Shown here one piece after another: positions 56,124 through 64,000 of a stretch of 64,000 bases of DNA (its first letter is position 1; each line of letters starts with the position of its first letter). The notes beneath the pieces were generated by a model, which saw nothing but the letters and a program-made list of their open reading frames with translations, searched no databases and was not told the origin of the DNA. The DNA comes from BP-464 sp963825415 (GTDB taxonomy: Bacteria; Actinomycetota; Thermoleophilia; Solirubrobacterales; Solirubrobacteraceae). The position numbers and the translations under genes were made by a program. The stretch lies in NCBI GenBank assembly GCA_963825415.1, contig CAWGTD010000006.1:806001-870000 (forward strand), written 5' to 3'.

Positions 56124-57620
56124 ATGGACGATCGCCGCTGGAACGACATCCCCGAGCACCTCGCCGGCCGCGCGCTGGAGTACCACCTCTCGCGCCGCGA
56201 CTTCATCCGCCGCGCGGCCTACACCGCCGGCATCGGGCTGTCGATCGCCTCGGGCATGCCGGCCAGCCAGGTGCTCGCCAAGGCCGCCAAGAAGAAGCGG
56301 ATGGCCGTCCCGCTCGGCGCCGACAACCCGATCGACCACTTCGTGATCCTGATGATGGAGAACCGGTCGTTCGACCACTACTTCGGCTGGCTGGACCCGG
56401 CGATCGCCGACGCGAGCCAGCACCAGACCTACGCCGACGCGTCTGGCAAGCAGTGGGAGACCCGCCACGCGGCCGACATCATGGGCGCGCAGGGGCAGTG
56501 GCAGGGCTGCGGCTTCGGCGACCCGGGCCACGGCTGGGACGCCGGCCGCGCGCAGCTGCAGCGCGGGTTCATGGCCGACGGCGCCGGCAACGACGAGTTC
56601 GCGCTGAGCTACTACAACGAGGGCGAGCTCGGGTTCATCCACCCGGCGAGCAAGGCGTTCAATCTCTACGACAACTACTTCTGCTCGCTGCTCGGCCCGA
56701 CCTGGCCCAACCGTTACTACAAGTGGTCGGCGCAGTCGGGCGGCCTGAACAACAACACCCCGCCGGTCGCCACCGCCGGCAACCAGTGGCCGACGATCTT
56801 CGACGCGGCGCTTGCGAAGAACCTCACGGCCACCTACTACAACTCCGACCTCCCGTTCTCCGCGGTCTGGGGTGCGCGCGGCGCGAGCTGGACGCGCCCG
56901 GTGGCTGAGTTCTATGCCGACGCCGCGGCCGGGACGCTGCCCAACATCACGATCATCGATCCGCCGTTCCGCGACGGCGGCGGCTTCGACGGCATGTCGG
57001 CCGACGAGCACCCGCTCGGCGACGTGCGCCTCGGCCAGTCGTTCATGGCCGACGTCGCGCACGCCTTCATGTCCTCGCCGAACTTCCGGCGCGGCGCCCT
57101 GTTCATCATCTACGACGAGTGGGGCGGCTTCTTCGACCACGTCAAGCCGCCGCGCGTGCCAGACGTCCGCGCCTCGGCCAACCTCGACGACGACTTCGGC
57201 CAGATGGGCTTCCGGACGCCGACCACGGTGCTCTCGCCGTTCACCATCGGCGGCGGGGTCTCGCACGTCGGCCCGCTGGGCCACGAGTCGATCCTCAAGC
57301 TGATCGAGCAGCGCTTCGTCCTCGACCCGCTCACCGTCCGCGACGCCAACGCGACGAGCATCGGCGAGTCGTTCGACTGGAAGGTCGATCCCGACAAGGT
57401 CGAGATCCCCGACCTGCCGCACCCGCAGCACATCGCGTCGAAGCCGTGCACGATCGGCGGCGGCGACGTCGTCGACCCCGGCAACTCGCACGCCAACGAC
57501 ATGGCCGCGCTGGAGGAGCTCGCCTTCCGCTTCAAGATCCCGGTCGGCGAGGGCAAGCCCCACCAGATCTTCCGCCAGCCGGACTCGGTCAAGAAGGCGC
57601 TGGCGTCGTCAAGGGCGTGA
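56124..57620 (+). CDS. Tat-exported phospholipase C/phosphoesterase family protein
   Basis: 498 residues from ATG 56124. Twin-arginine signal SRRDFIRRAAYTAGIGLSIA; exported folded. Phosphoesterase (phospholipase C/acid phosphatase AcpA) motifs: FVILMMENRSFDHYFGWLDP with the catalytic/metal Glu-Asn, and LFIIYDEWGGFFDHVKPP with the second metal site Asp. Probably hydrolyses phosphatidylcholine or other phosphate esters outside the cell. A TTGACA at 56042 (35-like) might drive it, but a matching -10 is not clear, so the promoter is unresolved. Confidence 0.88.
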   Translation: MDDRRWNDIPEHLAGRALEYHLSRRDFIRRAAYTAGIGLSIASGMPASQVLAKAAKKKRMAVPLGADNPIDHFVILMMENRSFDHYFGWLDPAIADASQHQTYADASGKQWETRHAADIMGAQGQWQGCGFGDPGHGWDAGRAQLQRGFMADGAGNDEFALSYYNEGELGFIHPASKAFNLYDNYFCSLLGPTWPNRYYKWSAQSGGLNNNTPPVATAGNQWPTIFDAALAKNLTATYYNSDLPFSAVWGARGASWTRPVAEFYADAAAGTLPNITIIDPPFRDGGGFDGMSADEHPLGDVRLGQSFMADVAHAFMSSPNFRRGALFIIYDEWGGFFDHVKPPRVPDVRASANLDDDFGQMGFRTPTTVLSPFTIGGGVSHVGPLGHESILKLIEQRFVLDPLTVRDANATSIGESFDWKVDPDKVEIPDLPHPQHIASKPCTIGGGDVVDPGNSHANDMAALEELAFRFKIPVGEGKPHQIFRQPDSVKKALASSRA

Positions 57621-57621
57621 G

Positions 57622-57627
57622 TACCCT
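57622..57627 (+). promoter_or_regulatory. Leaderless -10 box TACCCT
   Basis: TACCCT followed by seven bases and ATG 57635 of the secreted serine hydrolase; it begins two bases after the upstream stop. Confidence 0.55.
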
Positions 57628-57634
57628 GGCGGCG

Positions 57635-59215
57635 ATGATCGGTCGCCGCCTCCTGCTTGCGCTGCCCGTTGCCTTGGCGTTCGCCGCGCCGGCAGCCGCG
57701 GCGACGACGTGCGGCGAGCCTGGCGCACAGTGGCAGCGCGCAAAGCCGGCCGACGTGAACATGGACGCCGCGAAGCTTCAGGCGGCGATCGACTACGGCA
57801 CGCGGAACCTCGGCTTCGCGGTGCGGGTCTACCGCCACGGTTGTCTCGTCGGCTCCGACCGTGCGGCGGCGGCCAACTCCCACCAGCAGTTCGAGAGCTG
57901 GTCGATGGCCAAGTCCGTCGTCTCGCTGCTCTTCGGCCGCGCGATGACGATGGGCTTGATCTCGCCGGACGACCCGGTCGGTTCGCTGCTGCCGGAGGCA
58001 GACCAGGGCCACGGCGCGATCACGATGCGCGACCTCCTGACGCAATCCTCGGGGCTGCACTGGAACGGGTTGCGCGACTACAACATCTTCACCACGCCCG
58101 ACCGCGTCCACGACGCGCTGACGCTGCCGGTCGACCACCCACGCGGTACCTACTTCGAGTACGCACAGAGCCCGGTCGCGCTGCTGGCCGAGGCCGTCGG
58201 CCGAGCCGCCGGCGAGGACGTGCAGGCGTTCGGCCAGCGCGAGCTGTTCGGCCCGCTCGGGATCCCCGCAAGCGCATGGAAGTGGACGCGTGACAGCGCC
58301 GGCCACATCCAGGGCTTCTATGGCGTCAACATGACGCCCGACGACTACGCACGGCTCGGCGACCTGCTGCGGCGCGGCGGGGTGTGGAACGGCAGGCGCC
58401 TGCTGATGAAGCGCTACGTGCGCGAGGCGGTCGCACCCTCGGCGACCAACGGCTGCTACGGCTGGCTGATCTGGACCAACGGCGGGACGCCGTGCATCGG
58501 GCCGACGATCGGGAGCCGACCCGTGAGCGACGAGCGCGAGTTCCCGGGCCTGCCGCACGACCTCTGGAACTTCTCCGGCCTCTTCGGCCAGATCGTCACG
58601 GTGCTGCCGACCCAGGACGTCGAGGTCGTGCGCACCGGGCAGGACGCGGGCCTGGCGTTCTCGGCCGCCAACGACAGCGGCGGCGACTGGGAGCAGGGTC
58701 TCTACGAGCGCGTGCTCGCCTCGCTCACCGATTCCACGCCGGTCGCGGGCAACTCGCCGAAGGTGCCCGCCGCCGCCGCCACCGACCACGACTACGGCTT
58801 CCAGACCGCCATCTCCCATCCGGACGACTACGGCAAGGGCACCGACCAGGAGCCGCTGGCGCCCGCCGGGCCGCTGCGCGCCAGGGCGCTGCGTCCGCGG
58901 CTCGCCCACGTGCGCGCCAGCAGGACCGGCGGCGTCTATCAGCGCGTGACGTGTCCCAGGCTGTGGCCGAAGTGGGGCCTGCAGGCGGGCTGCATCGGCC
59001 AGGGCGAATTCCAGGGCGCCCGCGCGCCGGTGGCCTACGAGATCGCGCCGGGCGCGACCACGCTGCTGCGCTTCCGGCTGACGGCCAAGGCACTGCGCTC
59101 GCTGCGCCGTGCCGGGCGTCAGACGCTGGCGGCGACCGTCACCAACGTCGACACCGCGGGCGGCACCACAGCCCGCATCGACGTCACGGTGCTTCGGCCC
59201 CGATCACGTCGCTGA
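57635..59215 (+). CDS. Secreted class C beta-lactamase-like serine hydrolase
   Basis: 526 residues. Signal peptide LLLALPVALAFAAPAAA. SxxK nucleophile in ESWSMAKSVVSLLF (about residue 94), the YxN equivalent as FEYAQSPVALLAEA (Gln in place of Asn), and the KTG region in NFSGLFGQIVTVLPTQDVEV. The family includes esterases, DD-peptidases and beta-lactamases; the altered YxN favours an esterase or peptidase. The C-terminal ~110 residues form an extra domain with Cys pair (VTCPRLWPKWGLQAGC) and a beta-rich basic end. The 3' end overlaps the convergent WML-repeat gene by 32 bases. Confidence 0.85.
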   Translation: MIGRRLLLALPVALAFAAPAAAATTCGEPGAQWQRAKPADVNMDAAKLQAAIDYGTRNLGFAVRVYRHGCLVGSDRAAAANSHQQFESWSMAKSVVSLLFGRAMTMGLISPDDPVGSLLPEADQGHGAITMRDLLTQSSGLHWNGLRDYNIFTTPDRVHDALTLPVDHPRGTYFEYAQSPVALLAEAVGRAAGEDVQAFGQRELFGPLGIPASAWKWTRDSAGHIQGFYGVNMTPDDYARLGDLLRRGGVWNGRRLLMKRYVREAVAPSATNGCYGWLIWTNGGTPCIGPTIGSRPVSDEREFPGLPHDLWNFSGLFGQIVTVLPTQDVEVVRTGQDAGLAFSAANDSGGDWEQGLYERVLASLTDSTPVAGNSPKVPAAAATDHDYGFQTAISHPDDYGKGTDQEPLAPAGPLRARALRPRLAHVRASRTGGVYQRVTCPRLWPKWGLQAGCIGQGEFQGARAPVAYEIAPGATTLLRFRLTAKALRSLRRAGRQTLAATVTNVDTAGGTTARIDVTVLRPRSRR

Positions 59216-59519
59216 GGTAGCTGCGCCGGACGGCGTCGGACTGGAGCAGCATCCAGCGCTGCTCGCGAGCCTCCCGGTCGTCGCGGTCGCGCAGCACGTG
59301 GCGCACATAGCTCTCCCGCACGACGTCGGGCTGGGCGAGCATCCAGGTCATCGCGCGTTCGTCCTCGTCGGAACGGCCGTGCACGTTGATCGCATAGGAC
59401 CGGCGCACGCCGCGGGGCTGGCGCAGCATCCAACGCGCGCGCCGGTCCCTGATCCCGGTGGCCGCGGCGCGCGCGAGGAAGTCGGGGCCGAGCAGTACCT
59501 GCCGGTCGACGAAGGCCAT
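59184..59519 (-). CDS. Small protein with three copies of a WML(x)Q...VRxSY repeat
   Basis: 111 residues, not recognised. After a ~28-residue lead (FVDRQVLLGPDFLARAAATG) come three imperfect repeats of about 29-30 residues with WML at residues 30, 59 and 89: ARWMLRQPRGVRRSYAINV, TWMLAQPDVVRESYVRHV, RWMLLQSDAVRRSYLSDV. Consensus WMLxQxxxVRxSYxxxV, helical, charged between repeats. No cysteines, no signal. Forms a unit with the 60-residue gene 10 bases upstream. Could bind nucleic acid or a partner protein; nothing more can be claimed. Confidence 0.75.
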   Translation of the reverse strand: MAFVDRQVLLGPDFLARAAATGIRDRRARWMLRQPRGVRRSYAINVHGRSDEDERAMTWMLAQPDVVRESYVRHVLRDRDDREAREQRWMLLQSDAVRRSYLSDVIGAEAP

Positions 59520-59529
59520 CGTCTGGCGG

Positions 59530-59712
59530 TCAGACGCGCGGGGTTCGCGGCGCGGCGCGCTGACAGGCCAGCAGCAGCTTCTGTGCCAGCAGCCGGTCCT
59601 TGGGCAGGCTGACCCGCCGGCCTTCGACGGTGGCGGTGAGGGATCGCTTGCCGATCCGTACGTCGTGGAACGTCAGCACGGTTCCACCGTGCGTCGTGAC
59701 GTCTGCGTCCAT
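59530..59712 (-). CDS. Small hypothetical protein upstream of the WML-repeat gene
   Basis: 60 residues: MDADVTTHGGTVLTFHDVRI, then GKRSLTATVEGRRVSLPKDR and a helical end (LLAQKLLLACQRA). The N-terminal half reads like three beta strands, the C-terminal half like a helix. Its ATG has a good GGAGAAG site seven bases upstream. Ends 10 bases before the WML-repeat gene, so the pair is an operon. No family recognised. Confidence 0.7.
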   Translation of the reverse strand: MDADVTTHGGTVLTFHDVRIGKRSLTATVEGRRVSLPKDRLLAQKLLLACQRAAPRTPRV

Positions 59713-59868
59713 TGTGTCTTCTCCAGTGAAGTTTTGGGTGGCCCGCGGCGCGCTGGGGCGGCAGGGCCTTGTATGCGTTCGCCGGGGCGGCCGTGTTCCC
59801 TGGGGGAAGGCGCTCTCCGGACTCCTTGAAGGCTAGTGGGCCGGGGATGCGGGTAGCTGAGCGGGACG

Positions 59869-60789
59869 ATGCGCGACGCCCCCGACGGCCCGACCGACCT
59901 GCCCGCACGGTCGTGGCGCGCGGTGCTCAAGCGCACCGTCAAGGAGTTCCGCGAGGACAACCTCACCGACTGGGCGGCCGCGCTGACCTACTACGGCGTG
60001 CTGTCGCTGTTCCCGGCGCTGATCGCGCTCGTCTCGATCGTGGGCCTCGCCGGGAAGTCGGCGACCGACACGCTGGTCGAGAACGTCGACGAGGTCACGA
60101 GCGGCCCGGCCAAGGAGGTCGTCTCCGACGCGATCACCAACCTGTCGAGCAGCCGCGGCGCCGCCGGGGTCCTCTTCGTGGTCGGGCTCGCCGTCGCGCT
60201 GTGGTCGGCGTCGGGCTACGTCGGGGCGTTCATCCGCGCGTCGAACTCGATCTACGAGGTCGAGGAGGGCCGGCCGTTCTGGAGGCTGCGGCCGCTCCAG
60301 ATGCTCGTCACGCTCGTGATGTTGCTGCTCGTCGCGCTGGCCGTCGTCGGCATCGTTGTGACGGGACCGCTGGCCCGCGGGGTCGGCGACGCTGTCGGCG
60401 TCGGCGACACCGCGGTGACGGTCTGGAGCTACGCGAAGTGGCCCGTGATCCTCGTCGTCGTGATCACCTGCTTCGCCCTCCTGTACTACGCCTCGCCGAA
60501 CGTGAAGCTCCCGGGCTTCCGGTGGATCACGCCGGGCGCCCTGGTCGGCGTGACGCTGTGGCTCGTGGCGTCGGCGGCGTTCGCGTTCTACGTGGCGAAC
60601 TTCTCGAGCTACAACAAGACCTACGGGTCGCTGGGCGGCATCGTCGCCTTCCTCGTCTGGCTGTGGGTGACCAACATCGCCGTCCTGCTGGGCGCCGAGC
60701 TCGACGCCGAGCTCGAGCGCGGTCGCGAGCTCGAGGCGGGCCTGCCCGCCGAGAATCAGCTTCAGGTCGAGCCGCGCTCCGAGCCGTAG
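59869..60789 (+). CDS. YihY/BrkB family inner-membrane protein
   Basis: 306 residues. YihY/virulence factor BrkB family: ends of about six membrane helices are visible, with the N-terminal amphipathic FREDNLTDWAAALTYYGVLS and LFPALIALVSIVG, LLVALAVVGIVVTGPLARGV, VILVVVITCFALLYYASPNV, and GALVGVTLWLVASAAFAFYV. A conserved FxxYNKTYGSLGG segment is present. Function not settled in the family (once wrongly named RNase BN). C-terminal tail acidic. Confidence 0.9.
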   Translation: MRDAPDGPTDLPARSWRAVLKRTVKEFREDNLTDWAAALTYYGVLSLFPALIALVSIVGLAGKSATDTLVENVDEVTSGPAKEVVSDAITNLSSSRGAAGVLFVVGLAVALWSASGYVGAFIRASNSIYEVEEGRPFWRLRPLQMLVTLVMLLLVALAVVGIVVTGPLARGVGDAVGVGDTAVTVWSYAKWPVILVVVITCFALLYYASPNVKLPGFRWITPGALVGVTLWLVASAAFAFYVANFSSYNKTYGSLGGIVAFLVWLWVTNIAVLLGAELDAELERGRELEAGLPAENQLQVEPRSEP

Positions 60790-60793
60790 AGGA

Positions 60794-61615
60794 CTAGAGC
60801 GCGGCGGGGTGCCGGACGGCGAAGCCCGCGTGGCTGCGCTGTGCGCTCTGCCAACGCGAGCCGGCGCGGGTCTGGCCGGAGGTGTCGAAACGAACGCCGG
60901 CGATCACCGCGTAGACGTGATCGGCGTTGGCGTAGATCGTGATCCAGCGGCCGGGGCCGGGCTCGCCGTACTTGGCCAGCTCGCCCGATGTCATCGTCGT
61001 CGCCAGCAGGCCCGCCGCGTGCAGCGCGTATGAGACGGAGCCCGAGCAGTCATACGCGGTGTCCTCGAACTTGCGGTGGCCACCGCCCCAGCGGTAGGGC
61101 AACTTGGCGATCCGGTTGCCGGCGGCGATCGCGGCGGCGACAGCGGCGGGGGCGCCGAGCGGCGCGGCGAGCAGGCCGTCGGCGAGGGTCCCGGCCGGAC
61201 CGAGCGGCAACACGGCGGGGGTCGTGGGCGCGGGCGCGGGCGTCGGGGTCGCACCGCCGGCCGTCGACACGGCGGTCTCGACCGGCGCCGGAGCGGCCGG
61301 TTCGGGAACGGGTGCCAGCACCGCTCCGCGGCGCAGCGCGGCGACCGTCTTGGGCCCGACCACCCCGCTGGCATCCAGCCCGGCGGCGGCCTGGAAGCGG
61401 CGCACCGCGCGCAGCGTCGCCGGGCCGAAGCTCCCGTCCACGCCCGCTCGGAAGCCGCCCCGCGTCAGGAAGTCCTGAAGCACCCGGACGTCGTGGCCGG
61501 AGGCGCCGACACGCAGCGGCCGGTCGCCGAGGTGCCACGCGCGCGCGGCCGCGCTCGCCGGCCCGGGCAGGGCGACGACCAGCAACGCGAAGAGCAGTGC
61601 GCGACGGAGGGCCAC
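60794..61615 (-). CDS. NlpC/P60 cell-wall endopeptidase with peptidoglycan-binding domain
   Basis: About 273 residues from GTG 61615, which gives a good signal peptide (LLFALLVVALPGPASA); an ATG at 61672 upstream is possible, so the start is unsure. PG_binding_1 domain at ~30-95 (GASGHDVRVLQDFLTRGGFR, DGSFGPATLRAVRRFQAA). Proline/Ala-rich linker. The C-terminal NlpC/P60 domain has the catalytic Cys in TAYDCSGSVSYAL and His in NADHVYAVIAG. Hydrolyses D-Glu-mDAP type bonds of peptidoglycan. Lies downstream of the zur gene and may share its transcript. Confidence 0.88.
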   Translation of the reverse strand: MALRRALLFALLVVALPGPASAAARAWHLGDRPLRVGASGHDVRVLQDFLTRGGFRAGVDGSFGPATLRAVRRFQAAAGLDASGVVGPKTVAALRRGAVLAPVPEPAAPAPVETAVSTAGGATPTPAPAPTTPAVLPLGPAGTLADGLLAAPLGAPAAVAAAIAAGNRIAKLPYRWGGGHRKFEDTAYDCSGSVSYALHAAGLLATTMTSGELAKYGEPGPGRWITIYANADHVYAVIAGVRFDTSGQTRAGSRWQSAQRSHAGFAVRHPAAL

Positions 61616-61702
61616 ACCCTCCTGATCGGCGCGCTCAACAGCCCGTTGAGATGTGGCGGAACGTCCGTCCACCCCCGCCCCTCAAGACCTTCCCAAACCC
61701 TC

Positions 61703-62152
61703 CTATCCCTGCTCGACGCAGCGCCCGCAGGCGCCGTGAAGCACGACTTCGTGCTCGTCGACGCGGAAGTCCACCTGCCCTGAGAGACGGTCGATCGCCC
61801 GCTCGAGCGCGTGGTCCTCGAAGGGCTCGACCGCGCCGCAGTGGTCGCAGACGAAGTGGTGGTGATGGTGGCCGTCGGGCCGTCGCGGCTCGAACCGCGC
61901 GACACCGTCGCCCACCTCGACGCGCGCCACCAGGCCCAACGATTCGAGCTGCTCCAGCGCGCGATAGACGCTCGCCGCGCCGACGTCGCGGCCGCCGCGG
62001 CTCAGCAGCCGCCCGAGCTCCTTGGCGCTGATCGCACAGCGCTGCGCGGCAAGCGTCTCGATCACCGCGGCGCGGGCGCCGCCGCGCTGGCGCCCCGCCT
62101 GGCGCAGACGGCCGGTGGCGTGCTCGACCCAGCTGTCGGAGGCCGCGCTCAT
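61703..62152 (-). CDS. Fur/Zur-family metal-responsive regulator
   Basis: 149 residues from ATG 62152. N-terminal winged helix (GARAAVIETLAAQRCAISAK and GAASVYRALEQLESLGLVAR), then the Fur metal site with a His run in DGHHHHHFVC, CDHCG and HGACGRC cysteines forming the structural zinc. Its operon (znuACB) points to a zinc uptake regulator (Zur) rather than Fur; it would repress the operon when zinc is plentiful. Overlaps the znuB stop by 4 bases. Confidence 0.9.
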   Translation of the reverse strand: MSAASDSWVEHATGRLRQAGRQRGGARAAVIETLAAQRCAISAKELGRLLSRGGRDVGAASVYRALEQLESLGLVARVEVGDGVARFEPRRPDGHHHHHFVCDHCGAVEPFEDHALERAIDRLSGQVDFRVDEHEVVLHGACGRCVEQG

Positions 62153-62973
62153 GCGAGGCGATGGTAGGTGGCCACGCGCGCGACGACGAAGGCCGCGACG
62201 AGCACCGCGGCGATCGACGCACCCGCGGCGGTGCTCGCGTAGTAGGACAGGTACAGGCCGCCCGCGGCGCCGAGGATCGCAACCGCGACCGAGACCGCAA
62301 GCATCGGCCCGACGCGCCTGGTCAGGGCGCGTGCGACTCCCGCCGGCGCCAGCAGGACGGCGACCACGAGCAGGTTGCCCAGGCCCTCGACGGCGACGAG
62401 CAGCGTCGCGGCGAGCGCCACCAGCAGCACGAGGTCGGTCGTCGTCACGCGGACGCCCAGCGCGGGAGCCGCGGCGCGGTCGAAGCCCACCGCCAGCAGC
62501 CGCGGCTGCGCCACGAGCAGGCCCGCGCCCAGCACGACGACCAGCCCGCCCGCCGCCCACAGGTCGGCATTCGTGACGCCGAGGATGTCGCCGAAGAGCA
62601 GCGACCCGAGGCCCGGCGGCGCCGAGGGCGAGAGGCCCAGCAGGATGCCGAGCCCGAGCAGTCCGGAGACGACCGCGGCCACGGCGGCATCGCGGTCGAC
62701 CAGCGACACCCGCCCCGCGAGCGCCACTCCGGCAGCGGCCGCCACGACCCCGGCGGCCCCGCCCAGCAGCAGCGGTACGCCGACGATCGACGCCGTCACC
62801 AGCCCGGGCAGCAGCCCGTGGGCGAGCGACTCGGTCGGATAGGCGAGACGATGCAGGACCAGCCATGGCCCGAGCAGGCCGCCGCAGACCCCGACCAGCG
62901 CGCCCTCGAGCAGCGCGCGGCCGAACACGGGCTCGGCCCACGGTTCGGTGAGCGAGTGCAGCAGCGCGGTCAT
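62149..62973 (-). CDS. znuB: Zinc ABC transporter permease
   Basis: 274 residues from ATG 62973, about eight hydrophobic helices (ABC-3 permease family): LLEGALVGVCGGLLGPWLVL, LLPGLVTASIVGVPLLLGGA, AAVAAVVSGLLGLGILLGLS, TTDLVLLVALAATLLVAVEG and LLVVAVLLAPAGVARALTRR. A GNLLVVAVLLAPA coupling region and SLAHGLLPG (metal-path His) are typical of Zn/Mn permeases. Preceded by znuC with the ATGA overlap that the frameshifted ORF hides. Confidence 0.9.
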   Translation of the reverse strand: MTALLHSLTEPWAEPVFGRALLEGALVGVCGGLLGPWLVLHRLAYPTESLAHGLLPGLVTASIVGVPLLLGGAAGVVAAAAGVALAGRVSLVDRDAAVAAVVSGLLGLGILLGLSPSAPPGLGSLLFGDILGVTNADLWAAGGLVVVLGAGLLVAQPRLLAVGFDRAAAPALGVRVTTTDLVLLVALAATLLVAVEGLGNLLVVAVLLAPAGVARALTRRVGPMLAVSVAVAILGAAGGLYLSYYASTAAGASIAAVLVAAFVVARVATYHRLA

Positions 62974-63714
62974 CGGTGCTCGTGGTGATGTGGTGGCACG
63001 ACGGCCAACGAGCCGCCGTCGTCGAGCCGCACGAGCTCGTGGCCGTAGGTGCGGCGCCAGGACCTCGGGCGTCAGGACGGCGGGCGGGCCCCATGCGAGC
63101 TGCTCGCGGTTCAGGCACAGCACGCGATCCCAGGAGCGCGCCTGCTCGAGGTCGTGCGTGGCGAGCACGATCGCGTGCCCGCCCGCCGCGAGATCGGCCA
63201 GCAGCTCCTCCAGGCCGGCGGCCGCCGCGGCATCCAGCCCGGTGAACGGCTCGTCGAGCAGCAGCAGGCCGGCGTCGCCGACCAGCGCGCGCGCTACCAG
63301 CACGCGCTGGCGCTGGCCGCCCGACAGCTCGCCGAACGTCTCGTCGGCCAGCCCCTCCAGATCCACGCGCGCCAGGGCGCGCTGCGCCGCCGTCCGGTGC
63401 TCGCGGCCCGGGCGCCGCCACCAGGCACGCAGCGGCAGCGTCCCCATGAGGACGACGTCGAGCGCGCTGACCGGGTAGTCCAGGCGCGACCGGTCGGTCT
63501 GCGGCACGCTCGAGGCGCGCACCGCGACCTCGAGCTCGCCACGCACCGGGGCCAGCTCGCCGAGGATCGTGCGGAACAGGGTGGTCTTGCCGCCGCCGTT
63601 GGGGCCGAGGACGGCCAGGCGCTCGCCGCGCGCCAACGCGAACGTCACGCCCTCGAGCACCGTCGAGCCGTCGTAGCCGGCCGCCAAGCCGTCGGCGCGG
63701 ATCACGTCGCTCAT
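62970..63714 (-). CDS. znuC: Zinc ABC transporter ATP-binding protein with an apparent frameshift near its end
   Basis: ATG 63714 (SDVIRADGLAAGYDGSTVLE). Walker A GPNGGGKTTL, signature ELSGGQRQRVLVARAL, Walker B AGLLLLDEPF and the H-loop VLATHDLEQARSW. After VLTPEVLAP the frame goes wrong near 63051-63058: one extra base replaces the expected end TYGHELVRLDDGGSLAVVPP plus a His-rich HHHEHR, which is intact one frame over and stops at 62970-62972, giving ATGA overlap with znuB. Total length 745 = 3 x 248 + 1, exactly one extra base. Without correction the ORF fuses ZnuC to ZnuB. Confidence 0.88.
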
Positions 63715-64000
63715 CGCGGGCACCGCACACGACCGCCGGTGAAGCCGCGCACCATCGCGTCGGCGTTGGCGCGCTCCATGCCCTCATAGGTGGCACCGGC
63801 CGAGCCGGCGGGGCCAAGCGTGTCGCCGTAGAGGGTGAGCGACGACGTGGCCCCGGTCTGCGCGGCGAGCGCGCGCGCGACCTTCGCGCTCACCGAGCTC
63901 TCCGGGAACACCGCGCGGACGTGCTCGCGTCTGATCGTCTTCGACAGCCGGGCGAGGTCGCCGGCCGACGCCTGGCCCTGCGTGCTCAGCGACGGGATGA
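63711..64000 (-). CDS. znuA: Zinc ABC transporter substrate-binding protein (N-terminal part outside window)
   Basis: Only the C-terminal ~96 residues are seen. The SLSTQGQASAGDLARLSKTI segment, then FPESSVSAKVARALAAQTGA, TLYGDTLGPAGSAGATYEGM and ANADAMVRGFTGG are characteristic of Zn/Mn-binding periplasmic (lipoprotein) components, whose last motif carries a metal-ligating region. Stop overlaps the znuC start by 4 bases. The missing N-terminus should hold the signal peptide and the His-rich loop. Confidence 0.88.
   Translation of the reverse strand, partial: IPSLSTQGQASAGDLARLSKTIRREHVRAVFPESSVSAKVARALAAQTGATSSLTLYGDTLGPAGSAGATYEGMERANADAMVRGFTGGRVRCPR

Noticed and set aside
61630..61646. 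Inverted repeat CTCAAC/GTTGAG before the NlpC gene as a riboswitch
   Set aside because: Only a 6-bp stem in a gap of fewer than 90 bases; too short for a c-di-AMP or other known riboswitch.
62149..63723. A natural ZnuC-ZnuB fusion protein
   Set aside because: The normal ZnuC C-terminus exists intact in the neighbouring frame and overlaps znuB by ATGA; the fusion frame reads through basic nonsense (RPRARAARRRR).

Overview
The window is very GC-rich bacterial chromosome. Its backbone order (rpmG-secE-nusG-rplK-rplA-rplJ-rplL, then rpoB-rpoC) is that of Actinobacteria. Several traits together point to the Thermoleophilia/Solirubrobacterales branch: extreme GC at third codon positions, many GTG/TTG starts, many genes with a TANNNT box only 6-10 nt before the start codon (leaderless transcription), an archaeal-like FolE2/MptA cyclohydrolase, and numerous secreted proteins with Arg/Lys-rich beta-sandwich tails. 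The lineage is an inference. No phage, insertion sequence, CRISPR array or rRNA was seen.

Layout. 1-13515 (minus strand) is the transcription/translation cluster: rpoC (cut by the left edge), rpoB, rplL, rplJ, rplA, rplK, nusG, secE, rpmG. The usual rplL-rpoB junction is broken by two convergent genes for secreted proteins (7923-9877). 13599-18582 holds an MFS exporter, small proteins, and a MerR regulator divergent from a large histidine-rich membrane protein of unknown function, then an MBL-fold hydrolase. 18584-25551 is sulfur amino acid and lipid metabolism: a cystathionine beta-synthase/gamma-lyase operon (reverse transsulfuration), a cyclopropane-fatty-acid-synthase-type methyltransferase, an enoyl-CoA hydratase, a beta-lactamase-fold hydrolase and a Baeyer-Villiger-type monooxygenase. 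25816-33048 is rich in secreted proteins (LamG/TSP3 protein, Cu/Zn-SOD-like protein, M14 carboxypeptidase plus CocE-type hydrolase) and contains tRNA-Thr(GGT). 33133-37920 carries a MocR regulator/USP operon divergent from a membrane protein/AhpD-like pair, an EAL protein and a DM13 protein.

37979-44546 is housekeeping: tRNA-Tyr(GTA), the principal sigma factor, folE2, pgsA, an EamA exporter with a PAS histidine kinase, an aldo/keto reductase and clpP. 44595-53542 holds assorted hydrolases, flavin/riboflavin-related enzymes, a PCMT, a STAS protein, a Nudix hydrolase, a secreted propeller protein, an SGNH hydrolase and a second aldo/keto reductase. 53548-60789 holds a yqgE/coiled-coil/DUF3891 operon, a Tat-exported phospholipase C-like enzyme, a secreted serine hydrolase, a pair of small novel proteins (one with an internal WML repeat) and a YihY protein. 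60794-64000 is an NlpC/P60 cell-wall hydrolase followed by a zinc uptake operon (znuA cut by the right edge, znuC, znuB) and its Fur/Zur-type regulator.

Two genes, the coiled-coil gene at 54093-55413 and znuC at 62970-63714, each look interrupted by one extra base. In such GC-rich DNA the wrong frame stays open and runs into the next gene, giving misleading fused ORFs. Candidates for undescribed biology are the histidine-rich membrane protein with its MerR partner (15067-17722), the WML-repeat two-gene unit (59184-59712), the split rplL-rpoB junction and the very dense leaderless promoter architecture.
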